Assembly (NCBI GenBank): GCA_012295275.1
Contig: CM022671.1
Location: forward strand, 28,515,322-28,542,821
DNA length: 27,500 bases
Reading direction: 5' to 3'
Source: Chrysomallon squamiferum
Taxonomy: Eukaryota; Mollusca; Gastropoda; Neomphalida; Peltospiridae
In this document: in pieces, positions 12,992 to 22,723 of the stretch
Position numbering within the stretch: position 1 is the first letter of the stretch
How the letters are laid out: each line of letters begins with the position of its first letter
Program-made: the position numbers and the translations under genes
The notes under the pieces: generated by a model
The model's input: the letters and a program-made list of their open reading frames with translations, nothing else
The model's database searches: none
What the model was told of the DNA's origin: nothing

Positions 12992-13540
12992 AATGAAATG
13001 ACACTTCTAGTTAAGAGTCACCGATATCTGATGTGAAACAAATGTTTACAAGAAAAAATGTTAAGTAGCATTTTATACTGATGTGACAATGGGAAAGTGA
13101 CATGTAGTAAAAGATTTTCTCCAACAGTTAATGGAGAGAGGATCAATAATATGAGAATATAATGACAGTTTAAACGTTTGTTAAATATTTTTTTCTTAAC
13201 ACTTCGACCATTTTATATTTTATTTGAAGATGGAATGTGACAGGTACTGACTAATGGATGTGAGTGTAGATAATGTATCATCAGAGTGCAGAAAATGTGT
13301 TCAACAGAGTGAACTCTGGCTTAATAGTAAATGCACCGTGTCATTAGATGTAGTGGAAAGACGTTAATGTCGTTTGCTTTTAGACATTCATCTTTTAAAA
13401 TTAAAGATATAAATACGAGTAATTATAAAAATAATAATAATAATGCAAATATCTTTTCTGTATCCACATACAATTTAAAAAAAAACAAAAAAATAAATAA
13501 ATAAAAAAATAAAAATAAGTAAATAAATAATCAATAACAC

Positions 13541-13564
13541 CCACATACACACACACACACACAC
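13541..13564. repeat. (AC)n microsatellite
   Basis: About ten AC units next to an A-rich tract at 13478-13530. Confidence 0.88.
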
Positions 13565-14739
13565 AAACAGTAAGTTATGAAACAAATTAATTATATTCTT
13601 CATGCATTCATCGCTATCATTTATATTTTTAAATTCTGCTTTCTGCGTTGAACTGAAGAAAACAAAACCAGTTAACAGCAAGTAATTAAACATGCATACA
13701 AAACAGAAAATACTTAATGTAACAGAGTTTGCCTTGGATGTATATGCCTGACTAGTCATTCAGTATGGCTACAGGTCATGCAGTTAACAACTAACCTTTT
13801 ACATAACATCTCTAACAATGACTGTCAGTTAATCTCACCAGTCTATGTTTTCACTATGCAAGCAATTCTTTGAAAGCTTGACAAGAAAATGTGGAAATGA
13901 GACGAGCAGAACTGACAATAAATAAGTAATGGAATCAGCAACAAACAATAAAAAAAGATTAAAAAAAAAAAAAATGCATATAAAATGCAATAGGGCACAA
14001 GCATTGCAGGAACTGTAAAAAAAAAGTCTATGTTGCTTTATTTTCTTTTCACTATTCAAGATGTTATGGTGATTGTTACTGTTATTTTTCTTTTTTCTTT
14101 AAAGAAAGAAAACATCATAACAGCTTAAAGCAGATAGACTTGTAAACTAAAGAAAAAACTTTCAACTTAAAATCTCCAACATAAAATTTAAGAATATTTT
14201 ATTAAAATTCTCATTTCATTGACAATAACATACCTGCCATCTTCATTCAAGTATAAACATGAAAATTAAACTCTCTGAAACAGTTTCAGGGTATATTTTT
14301 GAAGAAATTCTACAAACTTAACCAGTTTTAATTAAAATAATCTATTAAAAAAACAAACCTAAAAAGCTCTATAAAATAAAAGCAAATATTGTGTGTCAGT
14401 TATTGTTTCAATATTAAATTAAAAAAAAAAAAAATCATTATATGGTATCACAAATAATTACTGTATGATGCCATCCTTAAATTTTTTTTATAATTTTTAT
14501 GCATATATTGTTGAAGTCACTTTTCTAAGTAATATTTAGACTGACAACATTCTTAAAGTTATTCTTAAAGTTATTTAAAATAAAAAAAAAAAAAGAAAGA
14601 AAATAAAGTGAAGATTGTACACTGAGACTTTCCATTTGACTTTAACTGAGGTTCAGTTGAAATTTTTTTTTCTTTTTTATAAGGATGGCTACAGCAGTAT
14701 TAATATGAGGTAATGATATCCTCTCTATCACGTATTTCA

Positions 14740-15143
14740 CCCACCTGTCTGAATATTTATTTGTCTAAAAGAAGAAATAAAATAATTTTTTGATTTCCAT
14801 AACTAAAACATTTAGCAAAACCAGCTGAAAAATGTACAACTAAGACAGTTAGTTATAAAACAATAAACAAAAAAACCAAGAGCAGCCATTATTATTAAGG
14901 TTGGTATCAAAACAGCCAGAGGGTATAAAACTAGAAAAAAATTATTTAAAAAAATTAAAAATTAAAAAATATTGCAAAAGGCTAAGAAAGAGAATAGCCA
15001 ATCTCAGTAAGGCTTTTTAATATGTTAACAGCCAATCACTGCACTCGTTGCTTGCAGACCAGTCCTCATACTGAATGACAATGTAACACAAAGGCACACA
15101 CAGAACTAGGCGAGACTCTGCCACATCATCAGGCAGGCAACTC
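14740..15143 (-). other. Probable 3' untranslated region (end uncertain)
   Basis: DNA directly after the stop codon has mixed composition down to about 15000 and then turns AT-rich. The first canonical AATAAA on the minus strand after the stop is at 14756-14761. In DNA this AT-rich the hexamer is expected by chance often, so the true cleavage site may lie further down. Confidence 0.35.
14756..14761 (-). promoter_or_regulatory. Candidate polyadenylation signal AATAAA
   Basis: This is the first AATAAA on the coding strand downstream of the stop at 15144, about 385 bases away. Only position and motif support it. Confidence 0.25.
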
Positions 15144-16500
15144 TCACCTTGGCCCTCTGTAACCAGAGTCTGACGGTCTCGACACAGGCTTTAGCGGCTC
15201 ACAGGTCATTCGTTGTAGAGGCTGGTAAACTGTATGTCTAGGAGCACTCTGAACATGCTGGGTTTTGTACGACACAGATTGCACTGAATACTGCATACCG
15301 GGTCCCTGACTTTTCACTGTATGGTATGAGCTGGACTCCTCACGGGAGCCTTGAGGAGAAAGAGGCTGTGAGTAGCCTGCCTGAGGCAGACTGTAAGTAG
15401 GTGACTGAGGTGAGCCGTACAGAGGAGACTGAGGTAAACCGTACACTGGATACTGCGAGTGGCTGTTTCCTTGGTAAGTGGCTGAACCGGAGTGAGAGGA
15501 CTCATTGTCTGAGGAGTGCTGGGATGGAGTGCTACACCTCGACAGTCTCTCTGTCCCTAACAACTGTTTCTGATATCTCTCTATCAAACGTTGCTTACGC
15601 AAACGTTCACTGTATTTATAGAAATCAGCCAACTCGTATGGTTTTGTCATTTCCATGTGAGGCTGAAGTCTGGTAACTGTAACAAGGGTACTTGGTTGAG
15701 GTGTGGGCTGAGTGGACGGCGATTCCACTCTCTGAACATTGACACTGTGTTCATATCCTCCTGGAGTTCGCACAGATCTTTCTGTCCAGCTGTAAGAACC
15801 CTCGTAACTTCTTGGACTATAAAACTGAGGGCTGTTTGACCGTCCCGTGGCCTCGACTCTTTCTTGAGTGGGGCTCTGTACGACGGGCGAAGGTTCCATA
15901 TTAACACTCCCTCCTCCGTAATGCTGACCACAGTAAACTGTTCTGTCGTGGTGGTGATTTCTTTCATGATGAACTGGCACTTCTACCACAGAAGCTGGGT
16001 GTAAAGAAGAGGACGACTTATCTAGCTCATATTCCGAATCAGATGGACGCTTACTTCCAAAGCGAGGTGGGTTCAAATCCTGCAGTTTGCTGTCCTCCTT
16101 TGAGCGCTCAGCTTTAACGTTCCTCTCTAAACTATTGTACTTTTGTGCGGCCTGTTTTCTGCGTGCCCTTTCCAAGCTGCCGTGCTTAGAGGGCAGATTC
16201 AATGTGTCGTCACACACGTTTTCATTTGGTCCATTCACACTGGGGTTGGAGGACCTGATCTGGTCTGCGCTGTCGTAGTGTGAAGTGCGCTGCGTGGTGA
16301 TGTTGTACATGTTGTTGGCCGAGGAAAAGCCGCTGTCCTGGCTGCCCTCGAGGCGTCCCGTGGTTCTCATGTTGTCGTACTCCGACTGGTTACTGGAAGA
16401 GGAATGACTGCGGCTCGTAAATGTGGGGTACATCTGACTGCGGTACTGGGTGCGGGTTGCGAGGGCGTAGCTCGGCATGTAACCGCCTGACAGCTGGGGA
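15144..16500 (-). CDS. Terminal coding exon, disordered Ser/Gln/Tyr-rich tail
   Basis: This exon contributes one base plus 451 codons and a TGA. It starts (S)PQLSGGYMPSYALATRTQ after the acceptor tgttgtactcag. The Met seven codons in is internal, not a start. Numbering from that Met, residues 101-119 carry two SLER motifs in a basic patch (SLERARRKQAAQKYNSLERN), residues 279-308 read KPYELADFYKYSERLRKQ then RLIERYQKQLLG, and 345-375 is a loose Tyr-x-x-Pro-Gln-Ser-Pro repeat. The 279-308 segment is the only part predicted to be helical. The rest is low-complexity, with many Ser-Pro sites, as in the long tails of FRMD4A-type scaffolds. The protein ends SDSGYRGPR. No membrane segments or enzymatic motifs are seen. 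G+C is far above neighbouring DNA, and a 444-codon open frame here cannot be chance. Confidence 0.9.
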
Positions 16501-17433
16501 CTGAGTACAACAGAAGAGTGTCAGAGAGGAGATGTACAAACCAATTTAGTCTTTTTATTTTTACTTTAGATAATTTTAATTTTTTATTCATTTTCTTTTT
16601 CTTTTTTTAAATTTATGTTTATTTATTAATAATAATCCTGGTGGTTTTATTTTTAATGTAACTTCCTATATTTTAATTAAATATCAATTAGATTTATAAA
16701 AGGAACAATATATATATGAATATTAACTGACATAAAAAAAAAAGATTTAAAACTAGCTTTTGTTGAATGTATTCAAATTATTTTTTTTTATCATTTGAAG
16801 ATCTGAATAAAGGTACATTTTGAATATTAATTTTAATTTAAGTAATAATAACTGATACTTTCATCTTTGTTGTGCCAAATTATAAATTTATATTCAGTTT
16901 GGTTAAAAAGAAAAAAAAAGAATCAAAACCTACAATTTTATTGTAAAATATTTTTATTATTTCAATTTTACCTTGAAAGGTAATATATAAGAAAAAAAAA
17001 AAAATGTATTAAAATTAATTTTAATAAAAGTTCAAAGTAAATTCAGATTTCAAAAATAAATGAACAAATGATTATATTGATTTTTATAGGAAATATATAA
17101 TATAAGCAAGCATATCATAAAAGTATATATGTTTGAAAACACTTTGAAATTTAGTATGAACACAATATAGAAGTTTTAGTAGCAACAACAGATTTTTAGA
17201 TAATTGTATTCAAACAAATATTTAGTACTTTACTTTTTTATTAATTATTTAATACTACACTTACACATAATTATTATTATAGTATTTCTAACAAAATTAG
17301 TAAGAAGATAAAACTAGTAAAATAATTTTAATCTTTTAATATATACTAAAAAGTGTTTATTTCTATTTTTTAATGTTATAATCACACCAGTGTTATTAAT
17401 TAACTAAAATATTTTTTTGTGAGGTTAGTAACT

Positions 17434-17515
17434 AAGGAGGAGGGGGGAGGTCAGGGATAATGAGAAAGAGAGGAGAATGAGAGAAGGGAGAAGGGGGTGG
17501 AAATGCAGGGAGGTG
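17434..17515. repeat. G-rich homopurine island in an intron
   Basis: The plus strand is nearly all purine with five runs of three or more G, including six in a row, in otherwise very AT-rich intron. In the transcript it is a long C/U-rich tract that ends in an AG (cctccttag), like an acceptor. The bases after that AG reach a stop at once in the needed phase. Confidence 0.7.
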
Positions 17516-17570
17516 TTTTTAAACAAGCAGTGACTTTCACCAGACCAGTACTGCAGTCAGAAGTGTATGT

Positions 17571-17635
17571 TTTTCATCTGATGTTTGACTAATTGGGAGA
17601 GATAACTCATCCACACCAAGCTCTTCAGATGAAAA
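17571..17635. repeat. Inverted repeat, possible MITE remnant
   Basis: ttttcatctga at 17571-17581 is matched by its reverse complement at 17625-17635, an 11 bp perfect stem with a 43 base loop. The loop contains gggagagataactc, close to a motif I recall as common in molluscan repeats. No target-site duplication was recognised. Confidence 0.35.
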
Positions 17636-17836
17636 GCATAAAAAAAGCAATATATATATATATTTATATATATATACATGTGGATACAGATATATACAGA
17701 TAAGTATAATAGCAATGCAAAACAAATAGTGAGCAACAAAATATATGGAAGAACTAAATGTCAATGAAAATATGATATCCTACAAATTATAAAATTAAAA
17801 AAAAAAATCTGTTCTTTCTTTTTTTTTTTATATATT

Positions 17837-17838
<2 letters not shown>

Positions 17839-17889
<51 letters not shown>
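17839..17889. repeat. (TAA)n microsatellite
   Basis: About 17 perfect TAA units in the last intron. Confidence 0.95.
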
Positions 17890-17894
<5 letters not shown>

Positions 17895-18659
17895 GAAGAT
17901 GAAAGCATATCTTCTTATTTTCAAAAAGTTTCATTTAACAAACAACTCCGGAATCTTTTAATTAATATTTTTATAAAGAACAACAACAACAAATATATAA
18001 ACTACATTAATAATATACTTACTGTTATTAACAAACAACATGACCCTATCTCACTCCTAACCACAGCACACAAACATGCCACTAAATGTTATTATACACA
18101 GTTTTAAAAAATGTTCAGTTTCGTTATTATTAATTAGTAATATTAAGAAGACTTTTAGATTATAATCATTTTCTTTAAATTAATTTTTCAAAATTTATTT
18201 AAATCTTTCAAGAATTAAAAAAAAAAAAAAAATTAAAATTTATTACTATTATGTTATATGTAAAACAAAAAAAAAATTAAAAATGAAAATGATTACTATA
18301 TTTTTGAAAAGCATGCCAGGATAAAAGGGAAAATAAATAAAGTAATAACCAACCATCACATATATATATGGATGTGTTTTCTGATACTTCATATATATAT
18401 AAAGTGATAATTCCATGCATGCATGTAGATACCAACCAATAATGTAAGGGACACAACTCAGTGTGAAAGATTGGCATGCCGTGATCTAGTTACCTCCCTA
18501 CAAATTTCTCTTTCTAATATTAAGTTACAATACACCTACCTAATAATATTTTATTTTGTTTAAACAGACAGGCTTTGCTCTATTTGACTGTGATTATGTA
18601 GTAAACTGATTTTGTACACTGATTTCAAATATACAAACCTGCTTCAATATGGCCCACAG

Positions 18660-18680
18660 AAAGAGAGAGAGAGAGAGAGA
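18660..18680. repeat. (GA)n microsatellite
   Basis: About ten GA units. A short open frame across it is an artefact of the repeat. Confidence 0.85.
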
Positions 18681-18939
18681 TCACAGCTACAGATTTCAGT
18701 TTATGACTAATTCATTAATGAGACAGCAACCTTCCATAACCAAGAACAAAACAGTTTCTAGATTAAGGTTTAATGTGATATCTAAGATAACAAACTTTTG
18801 CAGCTTGCTGCTATGGTATCTAAGATATTAGCTTTCTATAACATGATATAAAAGTTTCATGAGTAAGCCGATACTATGGTATCACCAAAACAACTTTACA
18901 CAAAAAACCCTTTACAATCAAGCTTATTACTCTTGATAT

Positions 18940-19440
18940 CTAAAATACTAACCTGTTGAAGCATAGTCTAAACTATTATAATTAAGTATGCAACTATTTG
19001 AGGATAGTGTTTTGACTAAGAGATACCATCCTGCTGTAACTAAGTATATAGCTGTTTGAGGATTGTGTTTTTTGTTAAGATAGCTGAGATACCAACCTGC
19101 TGTAACTAAGTATATAGCTGTTTGAGGATTGTGTTTTTTGTTAAGATAGCTGAGATACCAACCTGCTGTAACTAAGTCTAAACTGCTGTGACTAAAGCTA
19201 AACTGTTGTATCTAAGTAACTGTTTGAGGAGAGTGCCTTGATTAAGAGATACCAACCTGCTGTAACTAAGTCTAAGCTGCTGTGACTAAGTAACTGTCGT
19301 AGGAAAGTGGTTTGACTAAGAGATACCAACCTGCTGTGACTAGGACTAAACTGCTGTGACTAAGTAACTGTTTGAGGAAAGTGGTTTGACTAAGAGATAC
19401 CAACCTGCTGTGACTAGGACTAAGCGTAACTGTGTTACTG
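18940..19440. repeat. 66-94 bp tandem repeat overlapping an exon end and its donor
   Basis: The block caacctgctg (donor region read on minus) occurs at 19401, 19327, 19253, 19159 and 19093, with diverged copies at 19027 (one mismatch) and about 18948. Spacings are 74, 74, 94, 66, 66 and about 79. The 94 bp unit has an extra ~20 bp subunit (ctgctgtgactaa type). Copies nearest the exon are the most alike. The first unit contains the last ~20 coding bases of exon 19405-19526 and its real 5' splice site. Confidence 0.85.
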
Positions 19441-19526
19441 GACAGGTTAATGTCAGCTGCTGGGGACTGGTTTCTGTGGTGGTGGAATGTTTGTGTGGAC
19501 AGCGGTGGACGGTCAGACAGATTGCC
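19405..19526 (-). CDS. Exon 6, His/Ser-rich tail segment
   Basis: This 122 bp exon enters in phase 0 and leaves two bases. It encodes GNLSDRPPLSTQTFHHHRNQ, then SPAADINLSSNTVTLSPSHS and a split Ser. The acceptor is ttactttgcag and the donor is CAG followed by gttggt. The donor is supported because AG+T gives Ser and leads straight into SPQLSGGYMPSYA of the next exon. No catalytic or membrane signal is seen; it is probably disordered. Unusually, its last bases and donor are repeated about seven times into the following intron (18940-19440). Copies further down would shift the frame, and read-through stops at 19272. Confidence 0.84.
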
Positions 19527-19738
19527 CTGCAAAGTAACAACATATATACATATATACGTACATATATAAATATAAATATACACACATTATCAAATAACAT
19601 TACTATCTCTACATTTTTAAAAATATTTATTTTATATATTTTTGAACACCTAAGTAATGTTAATTAATATTAGAACGGTGATTTTTCTAAATAAACTAAA
19701 CAAAAAATAAACATTATCGTTAATTTAAAATGGCATAC
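19527..19738 (-). other. Short intron between exons 5 and 6 (212 bp)
   Basis: GT-AG intron in phase 0 with donor gtatgc and acceptor ttgcag. AT-rich, with tatata/tacata motifs near the acceptor. Confidence 0.82.
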
Positions 19739-19848
19739 CTGATGTTGGTGCTGTGGTTGGTGCTGTGGTTGCTGCTGTGGTTGTTGATTGTGTTCTCGCT
19801 GTATGCGATGTATGGCGGGAGACTGCAGTGGTGATGTAACTTCACTGT
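19739..19848 (-). CDS. Exon 5 with Gln/Pro/His repeat
   Basis: This 110 bp exon enters in phase 1 and leaves in phase 0. It encodes (D)SEVTSPLQSPAIHRIQ, then REHNQQPQQQPQHQPQHQHQ. The acceptor is tgtattgcag and the donor gtatgc. SEVTSPLQSP parallels the SQVTSTISPLHSP block of FRMD4A and supports family placement. The second half is built from near-perfect 12 bp DNA repeats (CCACAGCACCAA type), so its Gln/Pro/His tract may vary in length between individuals or species. It is likely a disordered, low-complexity part of the tail. Confidence 0.85.
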
Positions 19849-21092
19849 CTGCAATACAATAATACACGTATTAATTAATTAAAAAAAGTTGTGTGTAAAA
19901 TGTGTTTAGAAATCTTTGAATTTGTATTATTCTCTGCTTAAATATCTGCCTATAGTATGCATTTCATTTTATTTCATTTACTAAATAGTATGTTAGGTTT
20001 GTTACAACAGAAACATAATTTTATTAAAGAAAGCTATTTAATTTAGATTTTTTATTTCATGTCTTATTTACTAAACCATTTACAATCCCCATGCCACCAA
20101 AAAAAGAAACAAAAACAAAGAAAATACCCCCCTCGTGTGTGTGTGTGTGTTGTGTGTGTCTTTAAGACATTAAAATGTAAATTGATTTGGCTGTGATTTT
20201 GAAAATTTAACAGATTATGAATCACTGTATGAACATTGAAAACAACAAAATATATAAAAAAGATTTGTAAAATAAATTAAGTGATATTTTAACATTACAA
20301 TATTGCTTTCATAACAAAATCTTTTTAGCATGTTGTTAATTTATTTAATTTATACTCTTATAATTAATTTTAATTAACATCTGACTTAACTTACTTAAGT
20401 TAGATGCATATAATGTTTTATACTTTTTACATACTGAATTGAAAAATGTAAACAAACAAAAGTAAACTAATATATAAACACTTAGAACAATAATATTCAC
20501 AAAAATCAAACAGAAATAAAATTAAAACATTTTGAACAAGAACAAAACTGAAAACTGAAAAGTGCAATTTCAATTTTAATTTTAATTGTTTAGGAGCAAT
20601 AAAATAAAAGCATAAAAATCAAACAAAAATCACAGAAAATAAAACAGAATATATTTAAACATGTATGACAATTTTACATGGCACTGATAAACAAATATTT
20701 TAATGTTCAGTTTGTCAAAACCACAGGCTAAAAATTTTGAAGTTAGTGCCAATATTTTACATATAACTGCAATGTTTATATGAAAATATTTTGAAATGTT
20801 CATCATTCAATCCATACTTCTGTCTCTCACTTGCTCATTTGTTCTGAATCTGCTAATTTCATACATAAACCTATTTTAAAGTGATTATACAATAATAAAT
20901 AAATAAAAAATAAACACATTTTAAAAATTTTAAAATAACAAGCATATAATGAATTATTTGTGCAACAAATTTTTCCACATCACAAAAAACAAAACAAAAA
21001 ACCACGTGTGATAACAGTGAATAAAAATGTGTTTTAAAAAAAAAAGAGCAAACATGAAGGGAGACAACTGTTAGAAGCACACAACTACTGAC
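19849..21092 (-). other. Intron between exons 4 and 5 (1244 bp)
   Basis: Phase 1 intron with donor gtcagt and acceptor ttgcag. Contains a (GT)n run at 20135-20159 and otherwise plain AT-rich DNA. No coding-like segment is seen. Confidence 0.78.
20135..20159. repeat. (GT)n microsatellite
   Basis: About 12 GT units with one interruption, on the plus strand. Confidence 0.9.
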
Positions 21093-21143
21093 CACTTTCA
21101 TCTGTCTGACTGATACTTCCTTCAGTGAGAGAGTCACTATGGT
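21093..21143 (-). CDS. 51 bp exon 4, acidic Ser-rich linker, possible cassette
   Basis: This small exon is 2+48+1 bases and so is symmetric in phase (1/1). It encodes HSDSLTEGSISQTDES, flanked by split Asp codons on both sides. The acceptor is gatctccag before ACCATAG; a second AG, just after ACCATAG, would shift the frame and is rejected. The donor is gtcagt, which is weak, and another GT three bases upstream (before GTGGTC) would swap Ser-Asp for Asn. The acidic/Ser composition matches the linker after the CUPID domain in FRMD4A (SEDSSLSDALVLEDED as I recall it). Skipping it would join exon 3 to exon 5 in frame. Confidence 0.78.
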
Positions 21144-21200
21144 CTGGAGATCGTAGGGAAAAGTAATGGTTAGTTAATGAAATCATGCTTTAATAATAAA

Positions 21201-21480
21201 AAATACATTCAAAAAAATAAAAAAAGTAGGTAAATAAAAAAATAAATAAATATATTTTAAAACAAAATAAGTAAATACATAAATAAATAAATAAATATAT
21301 AAAATAAATAAAATAAAAATATAAAAAATATATATATTTTAAAAAATAATTATAAATAAATAAATAAATAAAAATTATAAAAAATATATATATATTTAAA
21401 AAAAATAATAATTATAAATAAATAAATAAATAAATAAATTACTTAATAAACAAACAAATAATTTTAAAAATGTAAAATAA
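21201..21480. repeat. A-rich AAATA / TA low-complexity tract
   Basis: Blocks of aaataaataaat alternate with tatatata runs. Two similar stretches ending aattataaataaataaat (around 21340 and 21405) suggest a local duplication of about 65 bases. Confidence 0.8.
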
Positions 21481-21684
21481 TAAAATAAATTACATCTTAT
21501 ATACAGTTAAAGTAACACACATTTTACTTCTTTAGTTAAAGTATACAAAACAGTAAAAGTAATAATTATTACACATGCTTTTTATTTCATTCACTTGGTA
21601 GAAGCAGAATATGAGAGAAAAAAGGTGAATTAAAAATTAGAGAACAGACAAAAAAAATGTATAGACATACAGACAAACACAGGA

Positions 21685-21712
21685 AAGAAAGAGAGAGACA
21701 GAGAGAGAGATA
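21685..21712. repeat. GA-rich microsatellite
   Basis: Short run of gaaagaaagagagagacagagagagaga type sequence in the intron. Confidence 0.7.
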
Positions 21713-22539
21713 ATAAATAGTAATACATTCACTTGAAGTTTTTATTAGTAGTAGTTTCTAAGATTATGTTAAGTTAAAATCAGCCACATTCACTTGTTCA
21801 CAGACATTTTTTTTTCACATGTAGCATGAAATCTTACATGCACCTTCTCAAAGATTCATGCCACTACTTTTTGATAAAACAGCCACAACATTCAAGGGCA
21901 GAATGGGAAAAAGAACCTAAAGGCCAAATAAAGACAGCTAATCATGTGATACATCACATAAATTACTTGCTCTCTAACAAGTCAATCAATATAAAGGTAT
22001 CAGAACCACATACATATATTTTTTTTTTTTTAACCTGACAGGTTACATACAAATGTTTAATTAACAAGTATGTGACCAGGATACTGCAGTGTGAGAAAAG
22101 TCTCACTTGGACATAAAATTTCAGAAATGTGTCCTAATTTTGTTGAACATTTGGACACAAACAGAAAAAAAAACACCCACTGTTTCTCAGTTTCTTTTAT
22201 AGCAGAGCTAAAATTAACTTCAAGACATTATTATTACTTGTTTCATTTTATGTTTATTTGTGTATTTAAATTATAACTATTAAAAGTGACCACACTGTTC
22301 ATTTTCACTTGGTTTGTTCATGCTGTAAAATCTATTCTTGAACTGGCTGTCTAACCAAGCAGACAGAAACTGAAATGGTTTCAATTCATTTGGAACAAAT
22401 TTACTTTTATACTGCTTCCAGGTCAATGCTGAACTAATTTAGTTTTCTGCTAACCTAAATATCTGAGAAGGATAACTGACACCTATTTGTTAGTTTTTAG
22501 ACAAAACTATTATTTTTTTACATAAACATATTGACAGAT

Positions 22540-22723
22540 GGAGAATGACAGACAGACAGACAAAGAGAGAGACAGATAGAGAGAGGGAGAGAGAGAGAGA
22601 AAGAGAAACAGAAACAGACACACACAGTGAGAAAGAAGGAACAAGTGAGATAAATCAAGAATATTTGTATGTTCTTGTGAATGTTTTTGTTTATATGTTC
22701 ACACACACACACACACACACACA
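22540..22723. repeat. GACA/GAGA purine-rich tract and (CA)n
   Basis: Purine-rich gacagacagaca and gagagaga runs fill 22545-22635, and an (AC)n run lies at 22700-22723. The long open frames here on both strands come from the repeat, not from a gene. Confidence 0.85.

Larger units (their letters stand above)
12151..14739. other. AT-rich sequence downstream of the gene
   Basis: Apart from the TA and AC runs and A-rich tracts near 13480 and 13960, no gene or repeat family is recognised. Part of it could belong to a longer 3'UTR of the minus-strand gene. Confidence 0.5.
16501..19404 (-). other. Intron between exon 6 and the terminal exon (about 2.9 kb)
   Basis: Phase 2 intron with donor gttggt and acceptor tactcag. 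It begins with the donor-bearing tandem repeat (18940-19404). It then holds (GA)n at 18660-18680, (TAA)n at 17839-17889, TA runs at 17650-17686, an inverted repeat at 17571-17635 and a G-rich purine island at 17434-17515. The remainder is AT-rich with nothing further seen. Confidence 0.78.

Noticed and set aside
15314-15967. Several other open frames on both strands inside the terminal exon
   Set aside because: They are shadows of the real exon in other frames, produced by its high G+C and Ser/Gln codons.
15144-16478. A stand-alone 444-residue gene starting at the Met at 16478
   Set aside because: The frame continues upstream to a good acceptor at 16501 and joins exon 19405-19526 in phase, so the Met is internal.
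17537-17764. Protein-like minus-strand segment ending SEELGVDELSLPISQTSDEK as a cassette exon
   Set aside because: No acceptor gives the phase 2 entry needed between exon 6 and the terminal exon; it also overlaps the inverted repeat and TA runs.
19272-19404. Read-through extension of exon 6 into the tandem repeat as coding sequence
   Set aside because: The first donor gives a perfect join to the terminal exon; later donors are out of frame and the frame stops at 19272.
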